Positions 24,639-33,291 of a DNA stretch of 64,000 nucleotides are shown one piece after another (position 1 is the first letter of the stretch; the number at the start of each line of letters is the position of its first letter). The translations under genes were made by a program, and so were the position numbers. Under the pieces are notes generated by a model. It made no database searches. It was not told the DNA's origin and worked only from the letters and a program-made list of their open reading frames with translations. Source of the DNA: an uncultured Paludibaculum sp. (lineage in GTDB: Bacteria > Acidobacteriota > Terriglobia > Bryobacterales > Bryobacteraceae); the NCBI RefSeq assembly GCF_963665245.1, contig NZ_OY762268.1:620001-684000 (forward strand). The letters run 5' to 3'.

Positions 24639-26447
24639 TCAGGCATTCGCCCAGATCGGGTCCTTGACGCCGGACAGAGTCCGCACCCCGCCCTCCTCCA
24701 GATCTAGCACCACCACCTCGTTCATGCCGCGGTGCAGGAACTGCTTCGGGCAGTAGAGCGTCTGCTGCGGACCGATCTTCCAATGCCGGCCGAGGCAATA
24801 GCTATTCACCCACACGTAGCCTTTGCCCCAACCCTGTGTGTCGATGTAGGTATCCACGGCCGCAGCCAACGCGAACCGGCCCCGCCAGAACGCGGGTGCG
24901 GCCGTCTTCTCGGTCTTGAAGGGCAACCGCTGCAGTTTCTCGATCCGGTAAGGGCTCATGCTCCAGCCGTGCAGTTCCTCGCCGTTCATCGTGACCGCGC
25001 CAAGAATCCCCTTCCGGTCTTCCATCAACTTCAATCCAAAGTTGATGCGGCCCATGTTCTCCACCAGGATCCGCAAGGGTTCTCCAGCCTGCAGGACCAC
25101 CTCCAGCGAATCCTCATCCAGTCGCCTGTCCAACCGGCCCAGCACGCGCGATCCCTGCATTACCACTGCGAAGTCGTGCAGGCCGTCGATCCGCAGCTTG
25201 CCGTGAGCGTCCACCATAACCGGCGTCTCGTACAGAACGAAGCCATAGTCCAACCCAATTGCCTCGAAGGTCTGGGGCCGCTCGGCGGTCAAGACCGGCT
25301 TCATCTCCGGTAGCAGGGGCGCGGACTCCTTCAGCGCAAACCTCGGAATCTCAAGGGTGGGCATGGGCGCCGGCAAGTCTGGAATCACCTCGCCCGGCAG
25401 AAGGTGCTTCGCGATGACGTCCCGATAAGCCGTGAACTTCTTCGCCGGCCGGCCCGCCTCGTCGATTGGCGAGTCGTAGTCGTAACTCGTGATGTCCGGC
25501 TGATACGCCTTGTCGAAGTTCGCTCCGGCCATCGGCCCGAACGATGTCCCACCATGGACCATGTAGAGGTTGAAGGAGATGTTCCGCGACAGCATCCAGT
25601 CCAGCCCGTCCAGATGCACCTTGTTGTCCCCGACGTGGTGCTTCTCGCCCCAGTGGTCAAACCAACCCACCCAGTATTCACCACACATCTGCGGAACACT
25701 CTGGCGGAACTTGGCGAAGTTCGCAAACTCGCCGCGCGGGTCTCCGCCGAAGTTCACCACGGAAAGCAGATCCGGCAGCGTGCCGCCGTTCAGCATGTAA
25801 TCGAGCGACCCGTCCGACGTATAGAGCGTCACCTCCAGGCCGCCATCGACCAGCATCTTCCGGATGGCGTTCAGATACTCCTTGTCCTTGCCAAACGAAC
25901 CATACTCGTTCTCGACCTGAGCCAGAATCACCGGTCCGCCGCGCGTGATCTGCATCGGGACCACTTCCTTCACCAGCCGCTTCAGATACCGGCTCGCCGG
26001 CTCGAGAAAGCGTGGATCCGTGGTCCGCACGCGAATGTCAGGGTCTTTGAAGAGCCACGATGGATAACCGCCGAACTCCCACTCGGCGCAGCTATACGGC
26101 CCCGGCCGCACAATCACCCATAGCCCCTCCTCCTGCGCTGTGCGGATGAAGGCCGCAATGTCGAGATTGCCGGTGAAGTCGAACTCGCCCGGCCTGGGCT
26201 CGTGCATGTTCCAGAACGAGTACATGCAAAGCGTGTTCAGCCCCATCGCCCGCATCTTCTGCATGCGATCACGCCAATACTCGCGCGGGACCCGGGCGTA
26301 GTGCATTTCGCCAGACCGGATGACCCATGGCTTCCCGTTCAAAACGAACCGGTCGCCCTCCACGCCAAACGTCTGCCGTGCCGGAGCCGCCACCAACGGC
26401 CGCGCCGCGGCAGCAGCCAGTACACCCAAAGCATCTCGCCGGTTCAT
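24639..26447 (-). CDS. GH35 beta-galactosidase, secreted
   Basis: 602 residues. Starts MNRRDALGVLAAAAARPLVAA, a Tat-like signal. The GH35 TIM barrel follows at once: WVIRSGEMHYARVPREYW, NTLCMYSFWNMHEPRPGEFDF and VIVRPGPYSCAEWEFGGYPSWL. The acid/base Glu is in QVENEYGSFG (about residue 181), and the likely nucleophile region is QMCGEYWVGWFDHWGEKH. The C-terminal beta domains end with WGKGYVWVNSYCLGRHWKIGPQQTLYCPKQFL, the usual family close. It is co-oriented with and 10 bp behind the DUF2891 gene, and converges on the sulfatase gene. Confidence 0.94.
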   Translation of the reverse strand: MNRRDALGVLAAAAARPLVAAPARQTFGVEGDRFVLNGKPWVIRSGEMHYARVPREYWRDRMQKMRAMGLNTLCMYSFWNMHEPRPGEFDFTGNLDIAAFIRTAQEEGLWVIVRPGPYSCAEWEFGGYPSWLFKDPDIRVRTTDPRFLEPASRYLKRLVKEVVPMQITRGGPVILAQVENEYGSFGKDKEYLNAIRKMLVDGGLEVTLYTSDGSLDYMLNGGTLPDLLSVVNFGGDPRGEFANFAKFRQSVPQMCGEYWVGWFDHWGEKHHVGDNKVHLDGLDWMLSRNISFNLYMVHGGTSFGPMAGANFDKAYQPDITSYDYDSPIDEAGRPAKKFTAYRDVIAKHLLPGEVIPDLPAPMPTLEIPRFALKESAPLLPEMKPVLTAERPQTFEAIGLDYGFVLYETPVMVDAHGKLRIDGLHDFAVVMQGSRVLGRLDRRLDEDSLEVVLQAGEPLRILVENMGRINFGLKLMEDRKGILGAVTMNGEELHGWSMSPYRIEKLQRLPFKTEKTAAPAFWRGRFALAAAVDTYIDTQGWGKGYVWVNSYCLGRHWKIGPQQTLYCPKQFLHRGMNEVVVLDLEEGGVRTLSGVKDPIWANA

Positions 26448-26457
26448 GCTAACCAGC

Positions 26458-27507
26458 CTACAACCCCCGGCCGCTCACCAGATAAACCGCGAAGCTCCCC
26501 AGCCAGTGCCCGCCTTCGTAGTGCGCACCGGTGATGCTGGCCAACCCGGCTTCCTTCAACCGCGCGGCCAGCGTACCCAATGGCACACGGCGCGGGTCGG
26601 ACGCAGGCAACCGGGCAACGACGCCTTCCAGCATCCACGCCCGACTCAGATTCAGCCCGGCAAGGTGCCACATCTTCCCATCCGTCACATCCGTCACCAC
26701 GGTCGGCTCCATGTCCACTCGAGGCAGGAACGCCGTCAACCACATCCCGAACTCCTGCGAAGGCAGGATCCGCCGCACAACATCCGCCTCGGCCAGACAG
26801 GGCGACAGGAAATCTTCGCCAGACGGCTCATACGCCAGCGGGCAGGCCTTGTCCTTCAGGTAGTAATCCCGAGCCCGCGACTCCACCAATCGCCCAAACT
26901 CCGTGTTCCCCGTCACCCGCGCGTAGTCGATCATCAACCCCAGCGAAAACGCGGTGTTGTTGTGCTCGCCCGTACGAATCGGCCAGGCCAACTTGGGCAG
27001 CCACGAACTCAGCCGCGCCGTCACCGCCGCTTCGAGCGGCTTCAAGTTGGCCGCCCAGACGCGAGCCTGTGGATCGTCCCACTCATGCAGTTCCGCCGCC
27101 AGTTGCAGCAGCCACGCCAATCCGTAGGGCCGTTCAAAGGTCGCCCGGCCGGGAGCGTTGAGATACTTCACTTCCTGCGCGATGTGGTCCGGAGTCAGAC
27201 TCTCCGCCACGGCCCGCCGCGCCTCTGCCGCGAACTCCGCCTGCGGGAACTTGCGCGCCAGGCGCACCAGCAGCCAATGTCCGTGTACACAGGAATGCCA
27301 GTCGAAGCAGCCATAGAACGCGGGCGTCAACGCCCGAGGCGGCTTCACGTCCGCGTCGGAACTCAGGGCGTGGGCGATCTTGTTCGGGTACTCCTGGTGA
27401 ATGCAATCCAGGGCGAGCTTCGCAAACCGTCCCGCCGCGGCGGCGTCAAACGCAGTTTGGGCCATCAGACCTCCGGCCAGCCACAATCCAAGCAGCAGAA
27501 TCCGCAT
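26458..27507 (-). CDS. DUF2891 family protein, exported
   Basis: 349 residues. A short Sec signal (MRILLLGLWLAGGLMAQ) precedes the DUF2891 region: FAKLALDCIHQEYPNK, then the family hallmark PAFYGCFDWHSCVHGHWLLVRLARKFP, GLAWLLQLAAELHEWDD and GEHNNTAFSLGLMIDYAR. It ends with GAHYEGGHWLGSFAVYL. The helical repeats suggest an alpha/alpha toroid, and the conserved His/Asp/Trp residues suggest an active site. No activity is established that I know of. It is the first gene of a probable operon with the GH35 enzyme, so a role in glycan processing is plausible. Confidence 0.88.
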   Translation of the reverse strand: MRILLLGLWLAGGLMAQTAFDAAAAGRFAKLALDCIHQEYPNKIAHALSSDADVKPPRALTPAFYGCFDWHSCVHGHWLLVRLARKFPQAEFAAEARRAVAESLTPDHIAQEVKYLNAPGRATFERPYGLAWLLQLAAELHEWDDPQARVWAANLKPLEAAVTARLSSWLPKLAWPIRTGEHNNTAFSLGLMIDYARVTGNTEFGRLVESRARDYYLKDKACPLAYEPSGEDFLSPCLAEADVVRRILPSQEFGMWLTAFLPRVDMEPTVVTDVTDGKMWHLAGLNLSRAWMLEGVVARLPASDPRRVPLGTLAARLKEAGLASITGAHYEGGHWLGSFAVYLVSGRGL

Positions 27508-27601
27508 GTCCTAACAGAATACCCACAAGCCATCGCCTGCTAACTTTCACGCTCAATCCGGCGACAATAGAACACGGGCACGTCACGCCCCAACTCGCGC
27601 C

Positions 27602-28837
27602 ATGACCAGAAAAGACTTCCTCAAATCCTTCGCCGCCGCCCCCGTCCTCTCCAGCGCCGCCCGCGCCCAGGCAGCCGCCAAACCGTGTCCGCCCTGGCAG
27701 CCCGGCGGCCTCGACATCCACCACATCTCCACGGGCCGTGGGAACTCCACGCTGTTCATCACGCCCGACGGCACCTCGATGATGGTGGACGCCGGAGCCA
27801 CCAGCGCATCTCTGCAATACACCATCACGCCGAAGCCAAGCGGTGCCCGCAGGCCCGGTGAATGGCTGGGCCGCTATGCTCAACGGCACCTCCGCGCCGC
27901 CGGCCGCGACGAGATCGACTATTTCGTCCTCACCCACCTGCACGGCGATCACATGGGGGATGTCACCCCAGATCAACCCATGTCCAAACTGGGCGGATAC
28001 CGCCTTACGGGCGTCTCCGACGTCGCGGAAATCGTGCCCATCCGCCGTATCCTCGACCGTGGCTACCCCGACTACACGTATCCCTCCAAACAGTCCAACG
28101 GCGCCGCACTGAACTACATCGAGTTCGTGAAAACTCAGCAGAAGCACGGAGCCGTAGCCGAGCGCTTCCGCGCGGGCTCCGCCCAGCAGATCCGTCTCCT
28201 CCGCAAGCCTTCTGAATTCTCCAACTTCTCCGTCCGTAATCTGGCCGTGAACGGGGAAGTCTGGACCGGAGTCGGCGATACCACCCGTCACCACTTCCCC
28301 GCCCTGGAAACGCTGAAACCCGAGGACTACCCCAGCGAGAACATGTGCTGCCTAGCCCTGCGGCTCAGCTACGGAGCCTTTGACTACTACACCGGCGGCG
28401 ACCTCCCCAGCGGGATCCACGACGGAGCCCCGGCCTGGCGCGACATCGAGTCGCCCGTGGCCCGAGTGGCCGGGCCGGTCGAGGTGGCGGTGCTGAATCA
28501 CCACGGGTATACCGACACCACCGGTGCGGACTACGTCAGCTCTCTGCGGCCCCGTGTCTTCCTCCTGCTGGCCTGGGATTCGGCCCATCCCGCCATCTCC
28601 AGCCTGCAGCGAATCTATAGCCAGTCGCTCTACCCCGGCCCGCGGGACGTCTTTGCCACCGCGCTGAAGGCGGAAAACAAGATCGCAAATAAGGGTCTGG
28701 CGAACCTGAAGAGCGACGACGGGCACATCCTCGTACGAGTGGCACCGGGTGGCCAGGAGTTCCGGATCCTCATCCTCGACAATACGTCCGAGTCGGATCT
28801 CGTCAAGGCGGAATTTGGCCCGTACCCTTGCGGCTGA
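27602..28837 (+). CDS. MBL-fold metallohydrolase with Tat signal
   Basis: 411 residues. MTRKDFLKSFAAAPVLSSAARAQA is a Tat-like signal. The metallo-beta-lactamase fold shows LDIHHISTGRGNSTLFITPDGTSMMVDAGA, then the metal motif THLHGDHMGD, and later EVAVLNHHGYTDTTGADYVSSLRPRVFLLLAWDSAHP. This late HHG/HP pattern resembles ComEC-type and related secreted MBL hydrolases rather than beta-lactamases. It is divergent from the DUF2891 gene, 94 bp away. The substrate is unknown. Confidence 0.88.
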   Translation: MTRKDFLKSFAAAPVLSSAARAQAAAKPCPPWQPGGLDIHHISTGRGNSTLFITPDGTSMMVDAGATSASLQYTITPKPSGARRPGEWLGRYAQRHLRAAGRDEIDYFVLTHLHGDHMGDVTPDQPMSKLGGYRLTGVSDVAEIVPIRRILDRGYPDYTYPSKQSNGAALNYIEFVKTQQKHGAVAERFRAGSAQQIRLLRKPSEFSNFSVRNLAVNGEVWTGVGDTTRHHFPALETLKPEDYPSENMCCLALRLSYGAFDYYTGGDLPSGIHDGAPAWRDIESPVARVAGPVEVAVLNHHGYTDTTGADYVSSLRPRVFLLLAWDSAHPAISSLQRIYSQSLYPGPRDVFATALKAENKIANKGLANLKSDDGHILVRVAPGGQEFRILILDNTSESDLVKAEFGPYPCG

Positions 28838-28871
28838 CCACCCGGCGCCGACGCCGCCATCGAGACACGGT

Positions 28872-30266
28872 CTATTGGTGCGCCGCCATCGCCACCACTG
28901 CGTCATATTGGAATCGCAGAAACCGGTACAACTCCTCCTCCAGGATCCGCTCCTGGTCGGAGTGCGCCCCATACCCCTGCGGTAATTCTTCGACGTCGAT
29001 CAGCGGGCCTACGCCGTAGCACTGCATGCCTTTCGCCCGAAAGTAGGCCATATCAGTGGCGCCGGTCACCATCCCCGGCAGAGTCACCGCCCCCGGGTAG
29101 TGCTTCCGCTGCATGGCTTCCAGTGTGCGGAACATCTCGGTATCCAGTCTCGACACCGGTGCAGGCGGCCGGCCCAGCGGCTGCCGCTGAATGTCCACCT
29201 GATCATCGCCAATCTGGTGCTTCAACTCGGCAAAGAACTTGTCGAGATCCTCGCCCGGCAGCGCCCGGATGTCGAGCGTCGCCTCGGCGGAGGAAGGGAT
29301 CACGTTATTGCGGTACCCGGCATGGAAGATCGTCGGAGAGATGGAGGTCCGCAGCATCGAGTAATGCAACGGCTCGTTCACTTTGAGGAACTCCTGGATG
29401 GCGGCCGATCGCTCAGGGTTGGCCAGCCCGTTGTAGCGGGAGGCCTGCTCGGGTGTACTCACCGTGGCCAAGCGCTCGAAGTACGCTCGCGTCGTATCGT
29501 TCAGCTGCATCGGCGGCTGCCACGTCGCAGCCTTCTCCACCGCGCTGGAAAGCCGGGCAATCGCGTTATCAACCCGCGGCACCGAGCCGTGGCCCGCCGT
29601 GCCGGTGGTCTTCAACACCGCTCGCGCAGGGATCTTTTCCGAAGTCATGATATTCACCGACACCAGCTTGCCCCCACGCCGCATCGCGCCGCCGCCTTCC
29701 GCCAGGCAGTACTCGGCATCGATCTCATCCCAATGCTGGTCGGCCATGAAGCCCGCGCCAATTGCGGAGTTCCCTTCCTCCGCCGCCTCCGCCAGGAAGA
29801 TCACGTCGCGATCCAACTGCACGCCCATGCGCTTCAACGTCACCATGGCCATCAGGCACGACACCAGGTTGTCCTTGTCGTCCACTGTCCCGCGTCCATA
29901 GATGTATCCGCCCGCCCGGTCGGCCGAATACGGACCATGCTCCTTCCACTTCGAGGGATCGACATTCACCACGTCGGTGTGGCCGACAATCAGGATCGGC
30001 CGCTTTGACCCGTTGCCCTTGATCCGCGCCACGAGGTTGGGCCGGTTAGGCACGGAGGAAAAGAGCTTCACCGGAATGCCCTCGGCCTCAAGCACCTGCT
30101 TGATATACAGGGCCGCCGGCGTCTCGTTGCCGGGAGGGTCGCTGGTGTCCATGCGCACCAGGGCCTGGAAATGCTTCAGCGTTTCGGCCTGGATCTTCGG
30201 CCAGTCGGGCTCGGCCGCCAGGGCGGCTAGACAGGAGGACAGCAGGAGAAGGAGCCGGAAGGTCAT
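28872..30266 (-). CDS. M20 family metallopeptidase, secreted
   Basis: 464 residues from the ATG at 30266, chosen because MTFRLLLLLSSCLAALAA is a signal peptide. The open frame runs 81 codons further upstream without family similarity. M20 zinc ligands are visible: His/Asp in ILIVGHTDVVNVD, the bridging Asp in GRGTVDDKDNLV, and the Glu pair in LAEAAEEGNSAIG. A dimerisation domain sits in the middle (ISPTIFHAGYRNNVIPSSAEATLDIRALPGED). It ends in GAHSDQERILEEELYRFLRF, with the last ligand in AHS. The closest functional class is carboxypeptidase/dipeptidase acting on exported peptides. It is divergent from the ThuA-DUF1080 gene, 58 bp away. Confidence 0.93.
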   Translation of the reverse strand: MTFRLLLLLSSCLAALAAEPDWPKIQAETLKHFQALVRMDTSDPPGNETPAALYIKQVLEAEGIPVKLFSSVPNRPNLVARIKGNGSKRPILIVGHTDVVNVDPSKWKEHGPYSADRAGGYIYGRGTVDDKDNLVSCLMAMVTLKRMGVQLDRDVIFLAEAAEEGNSAIGAGFMADQHWDEIDAEYCLAEGGGAMRRGGKLVSVNIMTSEKIPARAVLKTTGTAGHGSVPRVDNAIARLSSAVEKAATWQPPMQLNDTTRAYFERLATVSTPEQASRYNGLANPERSAAIQEFLKVNEPLHYSMLRTSISPTIFHAGYRNNVIPSSAEATLDIRALPGEDLDKFFAELKHQIGDDQVDIQRQPLGRPPAPVSRLDTEMFRTLEAMQRKHYPGAVTLPGMVTGATDMAYFRAKGMQCYGVGPLIDVEELPQGYGAHSDQERILEEELYRFLRFQYDAVVAMAAHQ

Positions 30267-30324
30267 TGGGCGAGTATAACAATGCCGTCCCGAGCGGATA
30301 GAATGTGACCGAGGTATCCGGACT

Positions 30325-31788
30325 ATGAGATGGTTTGCTCTCCTACTTGCTCTGGCACAGACACTTGCCGCACAGGCCCCCGCTGGCCCGCCCAAAGTCA
30401 AAACTCTGTTGATCACCGGCGGCGCCGTGGGCGGCCACGACTGGAAGACCGTGTCCCCGCTGCTGGCCAAGGCCTTGACGGAGACCGGCCGCTTCGATGT
30501 CCGCGTCACCGAGGAATTCCGCGGAGCCGGCCCCGAAACCCTCCAGCGCTACGACCTCGTCGTCCTCAACTTCTATGACGGCCGCAACAAAGAACTGTGG
30601 TGGGGCGACCGTGCCCAGCAGGCGCTGCTCGACTTCGTCCGTTCCGGCAAGGGACTGGTGATGTACCACTTCTCCACCGCCGCCTTCGACGGCTGGACGG
30701 AGTACGAGAAGATGTCCGGAGGCAACTGGCGCCCCAACAACGGCCACCACTCCGCCGCCCACGACTTCACTGTGGACATCACCGATCCGAACCATCCCAT
30801 CACCCAGGGCCTCAAGAAGAAGCTCCGCCAGCCCAACGACGAGCTATACGCCAACTTGCGCTGGCAACCCGAGGGGACCTATCACGTCCTGGCCACCGCC
30901 TGGGACGAGCACAAGCTCTACAACCCCAACGACAAGCAGCCCAAGCCCGGCGACGGCTTGAATCAGCCGATGCTCTGGACCCTCGAGTACGGCAAGGGCC
31001 GCGTCTTCGGCAATGCCCTCGGCCACGACGGACCCGCGGTGAAGACCCCCACGTTCATCACCACTTTCGTTCGGGGCGCGGAATGGGCCGCCACCGGCGC
31101 CGTCACCACACCCATCCCCCCGAGCCTGGCGGCAGCAGCCAAGGCGGAAGACGAGCAACCGCGTGTCGTAACGCCCGGCCTCGGCTCCGCTCCGGCCTCT
31201 GACGCCGTCGTGCTCTTCAACGGCAAAGACATGACCGGTTGGGTCAAGAAGGACGGCTCGCCGTCCGGCTGCACGGCCGTGAAAGGGGAGATGCACTGCA
31301 GGACCGGAGCCGGCGACGTCTACACCTCCGCCAAGTTCCAAAGCGCGCAGATCCATCTGGAGTTCCAGATCCCCTCGATGCCGCAGCAGAAGGGCCAACT
31401 CAAGGGCAACAGCGGCGTCTACCTGCAGGGACTGACCGAACTGCAGGTCCTGGACGGCTATCAGAACCCAACCTACGCCACCGGCGTAGTCGGCGCGGTC
31501 TATGACCAGTACCCGCCCCTCGTGAACGCCTCCCGCAAGCCGGGCGAATGGTCCAGCTATGACATCGTGCTGCGGACGCCCAAGTGCAACGAGCGTAAGC
31601 AGCAGTTGGAGCCCGGCTTCGTCACGGTGTATCTCAACGGAGTCCTCGTGCAGGAGCGCAGCGAACTCCGCTTCCGGCCCGGCATGTGCGATCCAGCACC
31701 GCTGATGCTCCAGGACCACTCCGGCTTCAAGGATGCGCCGGATACGACCATGAAGTTCCGGAACCTCTGGTACCGGCCGCTCAATTAG
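30325..31788 (+). CDS. ThuA-like domain fused to DUF1080 (3-keto-disaccharide hydrolase-like)
   Basis: 487 residues with a Sec signal (MRWFALLLALAQTLAAQA). Residues about 25-260 form a ThuA domain: TLLITGGAVGGHDWKTVSPLLAKAL, GLVMYHFSTAAFDGW and GRVFGNALGHDGPAV. Residues about 295-487 form a DUF1080 concanavalin-like beta-sandwich: AVVLFNGKDMTGWVKKDG, NSGVYLQGLTELQVLDGY and LMLQDHSGFKDAPDTTMKFRNLWYRPLN. In planctomycetes and acidobacteria these families occur together in sugar catabolism and some DUF1080 proteins hydrolyse 3-keto-glycosides. The neighbouring secreted Gfo/Idh oxidoreductase converges on it (2 bp between stop codons), which fits an oxidise-then-hydrolyse route. Confidence 0.9.
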   Translation: MRWFALLLALAQTLAAQAPAGPPKVKTLLITGGAVGGHDWKTVSPLLAKALTETGRFDVRVTEEFRGAGPETLQRYDLVVLNFYDGRNKELWWGDRAQQALLDFVRSGKGLVMYHFSTAAFDGWTEYEKMSGGNWRPNNGHHSAAHDFTVDITDPNHPITQGLKKKLRQPNDELYANLRWQPEGTYHVLATAWDEHKLYNPNDKQPKPGDGLNQPMLWTLEYGKGRVFGNALGHDGPAVKTPTFITTFVRGAEWAATGAVTTPIPPSLAAAAKAEDEQPRVVTPGLGSAPASDAVVLFNGKDMTGWVKKDGSPSGCTAVKGEMHCRTGAGDVYTSAKFQSAQIHLEFQIPSMPQQKGQLKGNSGVYLQGLTELQVLDGYQNPTYATGVVGAVYDQYPPLVNASRKPGEWSSYDIVLRTPKCNERKQQLEPGFVTVYLNGVLVQERSELRFRPGMCDPAPLMLQDHSGFKDAPDTTMKFRNLWYRPLN

Positions 31789-31790
31789 CG

Positions 31791-32879
31791 CTATTTCAAC
31801 GTGACGCGGCGGCCCGTCCTGGCCGATTCCCGGGCCGCCTCCAGAATCTCCGTCACCACCATGTTGTTCTCCAGGGATGACAGCCCGGACGGCTTCAGCC
31901 GCCCCCGCACAATCGCCGTCAGGTAGGAAATGGAGTCGCTCTCATCCGGCGGCAGTGCGTCGGGTGTCTCGGTCCTTTCATCGGTACGGCCCGGCTGCCG
32001 CGTCCGGAGGATATTGCCGCCCACGGCAATGGCGACACCCTTCTCCGCGTAAACCTCCAGATCCTTGCGGCTGTACGGCCAATTCCACGAGCCTTCGATG
32101 ATCCCGATTGCCTTCGGATACTCCACCAGCACGTTCGCCTCATCGTCGACCTTGGAATAGATCTCGGGTTTGATCCGCTGTGTGATGGCCGTCACCGCGA
32201 TGGGCCGCTGGCCGTCCATGAGCCAGGTCATCAGGTTCGCGCCATAGCAGCCGAAGTCGAACAGAGCGCCCGCGCCATTTTTCACGGGATCCGTCAGCCA
32301 TCCCAGGAACTCCGGCCCCACGCCGATCTCCTTGGGGCCCTGATGCCCATCCATGGCGACCATCTTGCGAACATCGCCGATCGCCTTCTGCTTCTTGACC
32401 AGGTCGTAAATCGCACCGTGACTGCGGTACCACGTCGTCTCGTAGTTCACGATCACATGGATGCCCGCCGCCGTCGCGGCCTTGTGGATGGCGCGCGCGT
32501 GCTCCATATTCACAGCCAGCGGCTTCTCCATCATCACGTGGATCTTCCGCGCCGCCGCCGCCTGCACCACCACCGGATGGTCGAACGTCGACGTGAACGA
32601 AGCCACGGCCTCCGGCTTCGTCTTGTCGAGCATCGTGTTGAGGTTCGTGAAAAAGACCCCCGGCTCCAGGTGGTACTTTTCCGCGTACTTCGCATGGAGC
32701 TTGGTGTCCGGGTCGTACACGCCAACGATCTGGACGTGTTTCGCGCGAGCGGCGCGTAGGAATCCATCCACGTGGCCGTGCACCAAACCGGCGATGGCGA
32801 GGCGCAGCGGCGGAGCCGGATCTTGAGCAAAGACGGAAGCGGCCAGTGTGGCGAGGGCGAGGGTCCGAAAAAGGGTCAC
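31791..32879 (-). CDS. Gfo/Idh/MocA family oxidoreductase with signal peptide
   Basis: 362 residues from the GTG at 32879, chosen because VTLFRTLALATLAASVFA is a signal peptide; an ATG at 32921 would add 14. The Rossmann domain starts PLRLAIAGLVHGHVDGFLRAA (the usual GxGxxG is altered to GLVHGH), with IVGVYDPD and the MMEKPLAVNMEHA motif containing the conserved EKP Lys. The C-terminal GFO/IDH/MocA substrate domain has GALFDFGCYGANLMTWL. Family members oxidise or reduce sugars with NAD(P). The export signal and altered glycine motif may mean a different cofactor mode. Confidence 0.88.
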   Translation of the reverse strand: MTLFRTLALATLAASVFAQDPAPPLRLAIAGLVHGHVDGFLRAARAKHVQIVGVYDPDTKLHAKYAEKYHLEPGVFFTNLNTMLDKTKPEAVASFTSTFDHPVVVQAAAARKIHVMMEKPLAVNMEHARAIHKAATAAGIHVIVNYETTWYRSHGAIYDLVKKQKAIGDVRKMVAMDGHQGPKEIGVGPEFLGWLTDPVKNGAGALFDFGCYGANLMTWLMDGQRPIAVTAITQRIKPEIYSKVDDEANVLVEYPKAIGIIEGSWNWPYSRKDLEVYAEKGVAIAVGGNILRTRQPGRTDERTETPDALPPDESDSISYLTAIVRGRLKPSGLSSLENNMVVTEILEAARESARTGRRVTLK

Positions 32880-32907
32880 GGCAGCATCATATCCTGGAAA
32901 TAACCCC

Positions 32908-33261
32908 ATGGGTGCAAGCAATCAATACCTCGAGTTCCTGCACGAGTGGCTCAGCCCGCTGGGCCAGATCACCGCGCGCGCCATGTTCGGCGGACACTGC
33001 CTCTATTGCGACGGGCTCACCTTCGCGCTGTTAGCTGGCAACACATTGTATCTAAAGGCCGACACAGTCTCGCGGGACCAGTTCACAGCCCTCGGCCTGC
33101 AGCCCTTCCAGCCGTTTCCGGACAAGCCGGACGTGATGCAATACTACCCGCCCCCACCCGCGTTCTTCGACAACGCCGAAGAGATGGAGCGCTGGGGTCG
33201 AATGGCCATCGAGGCCGCCCGGCGGGCGCGCGACAGGAAGGGGAAACGAAAGCGTGCCTGA
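32908..33261 (+). CDS. TfoX/Sxy N-terminal domain-like protein
   Basis: 117 residues from the ATG at 32908; 20 more in-frame codons upstream lack family character. The sequence YLEFLHEWLSPLGQITARAMFGGHCLYCDGLTFALLAGNTLYLKADTVSRDQF is the TfoX N-terminal fold (usual pattern ARxMFGGxGxYxxGxxFA). It ends in a basic tail (RRARDRKGKRKRA). In gamma-proteobacteria Sxy/TfoX controls competence genes, but short stand-alone versions in other phyla are uncharacterised. Its upstream region overlaps the start of the divergent Gfo/Idh gene. Confidence 0.85.
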   Translation: MGASNQYLEFLHEWLSPLGQITARAMFGGHCLYCDGLTFALLAGNTLYLKADTVSRDQFTALGLQPFQPFPDKPDVMQYYPPPPAFFDNAEEMERWGRMAIEAARRARDRKGKRKRA

Positions 33262-33291
33262 GCTGCGTCACAAGATAGCCGGGACGATACA

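Noticed and set aside
30267..30509. N-terminal extension of the M20 peptidase
   Set aside because: A signal peptide begins at the ATG at 30266 and the extra codons show no family similarity.
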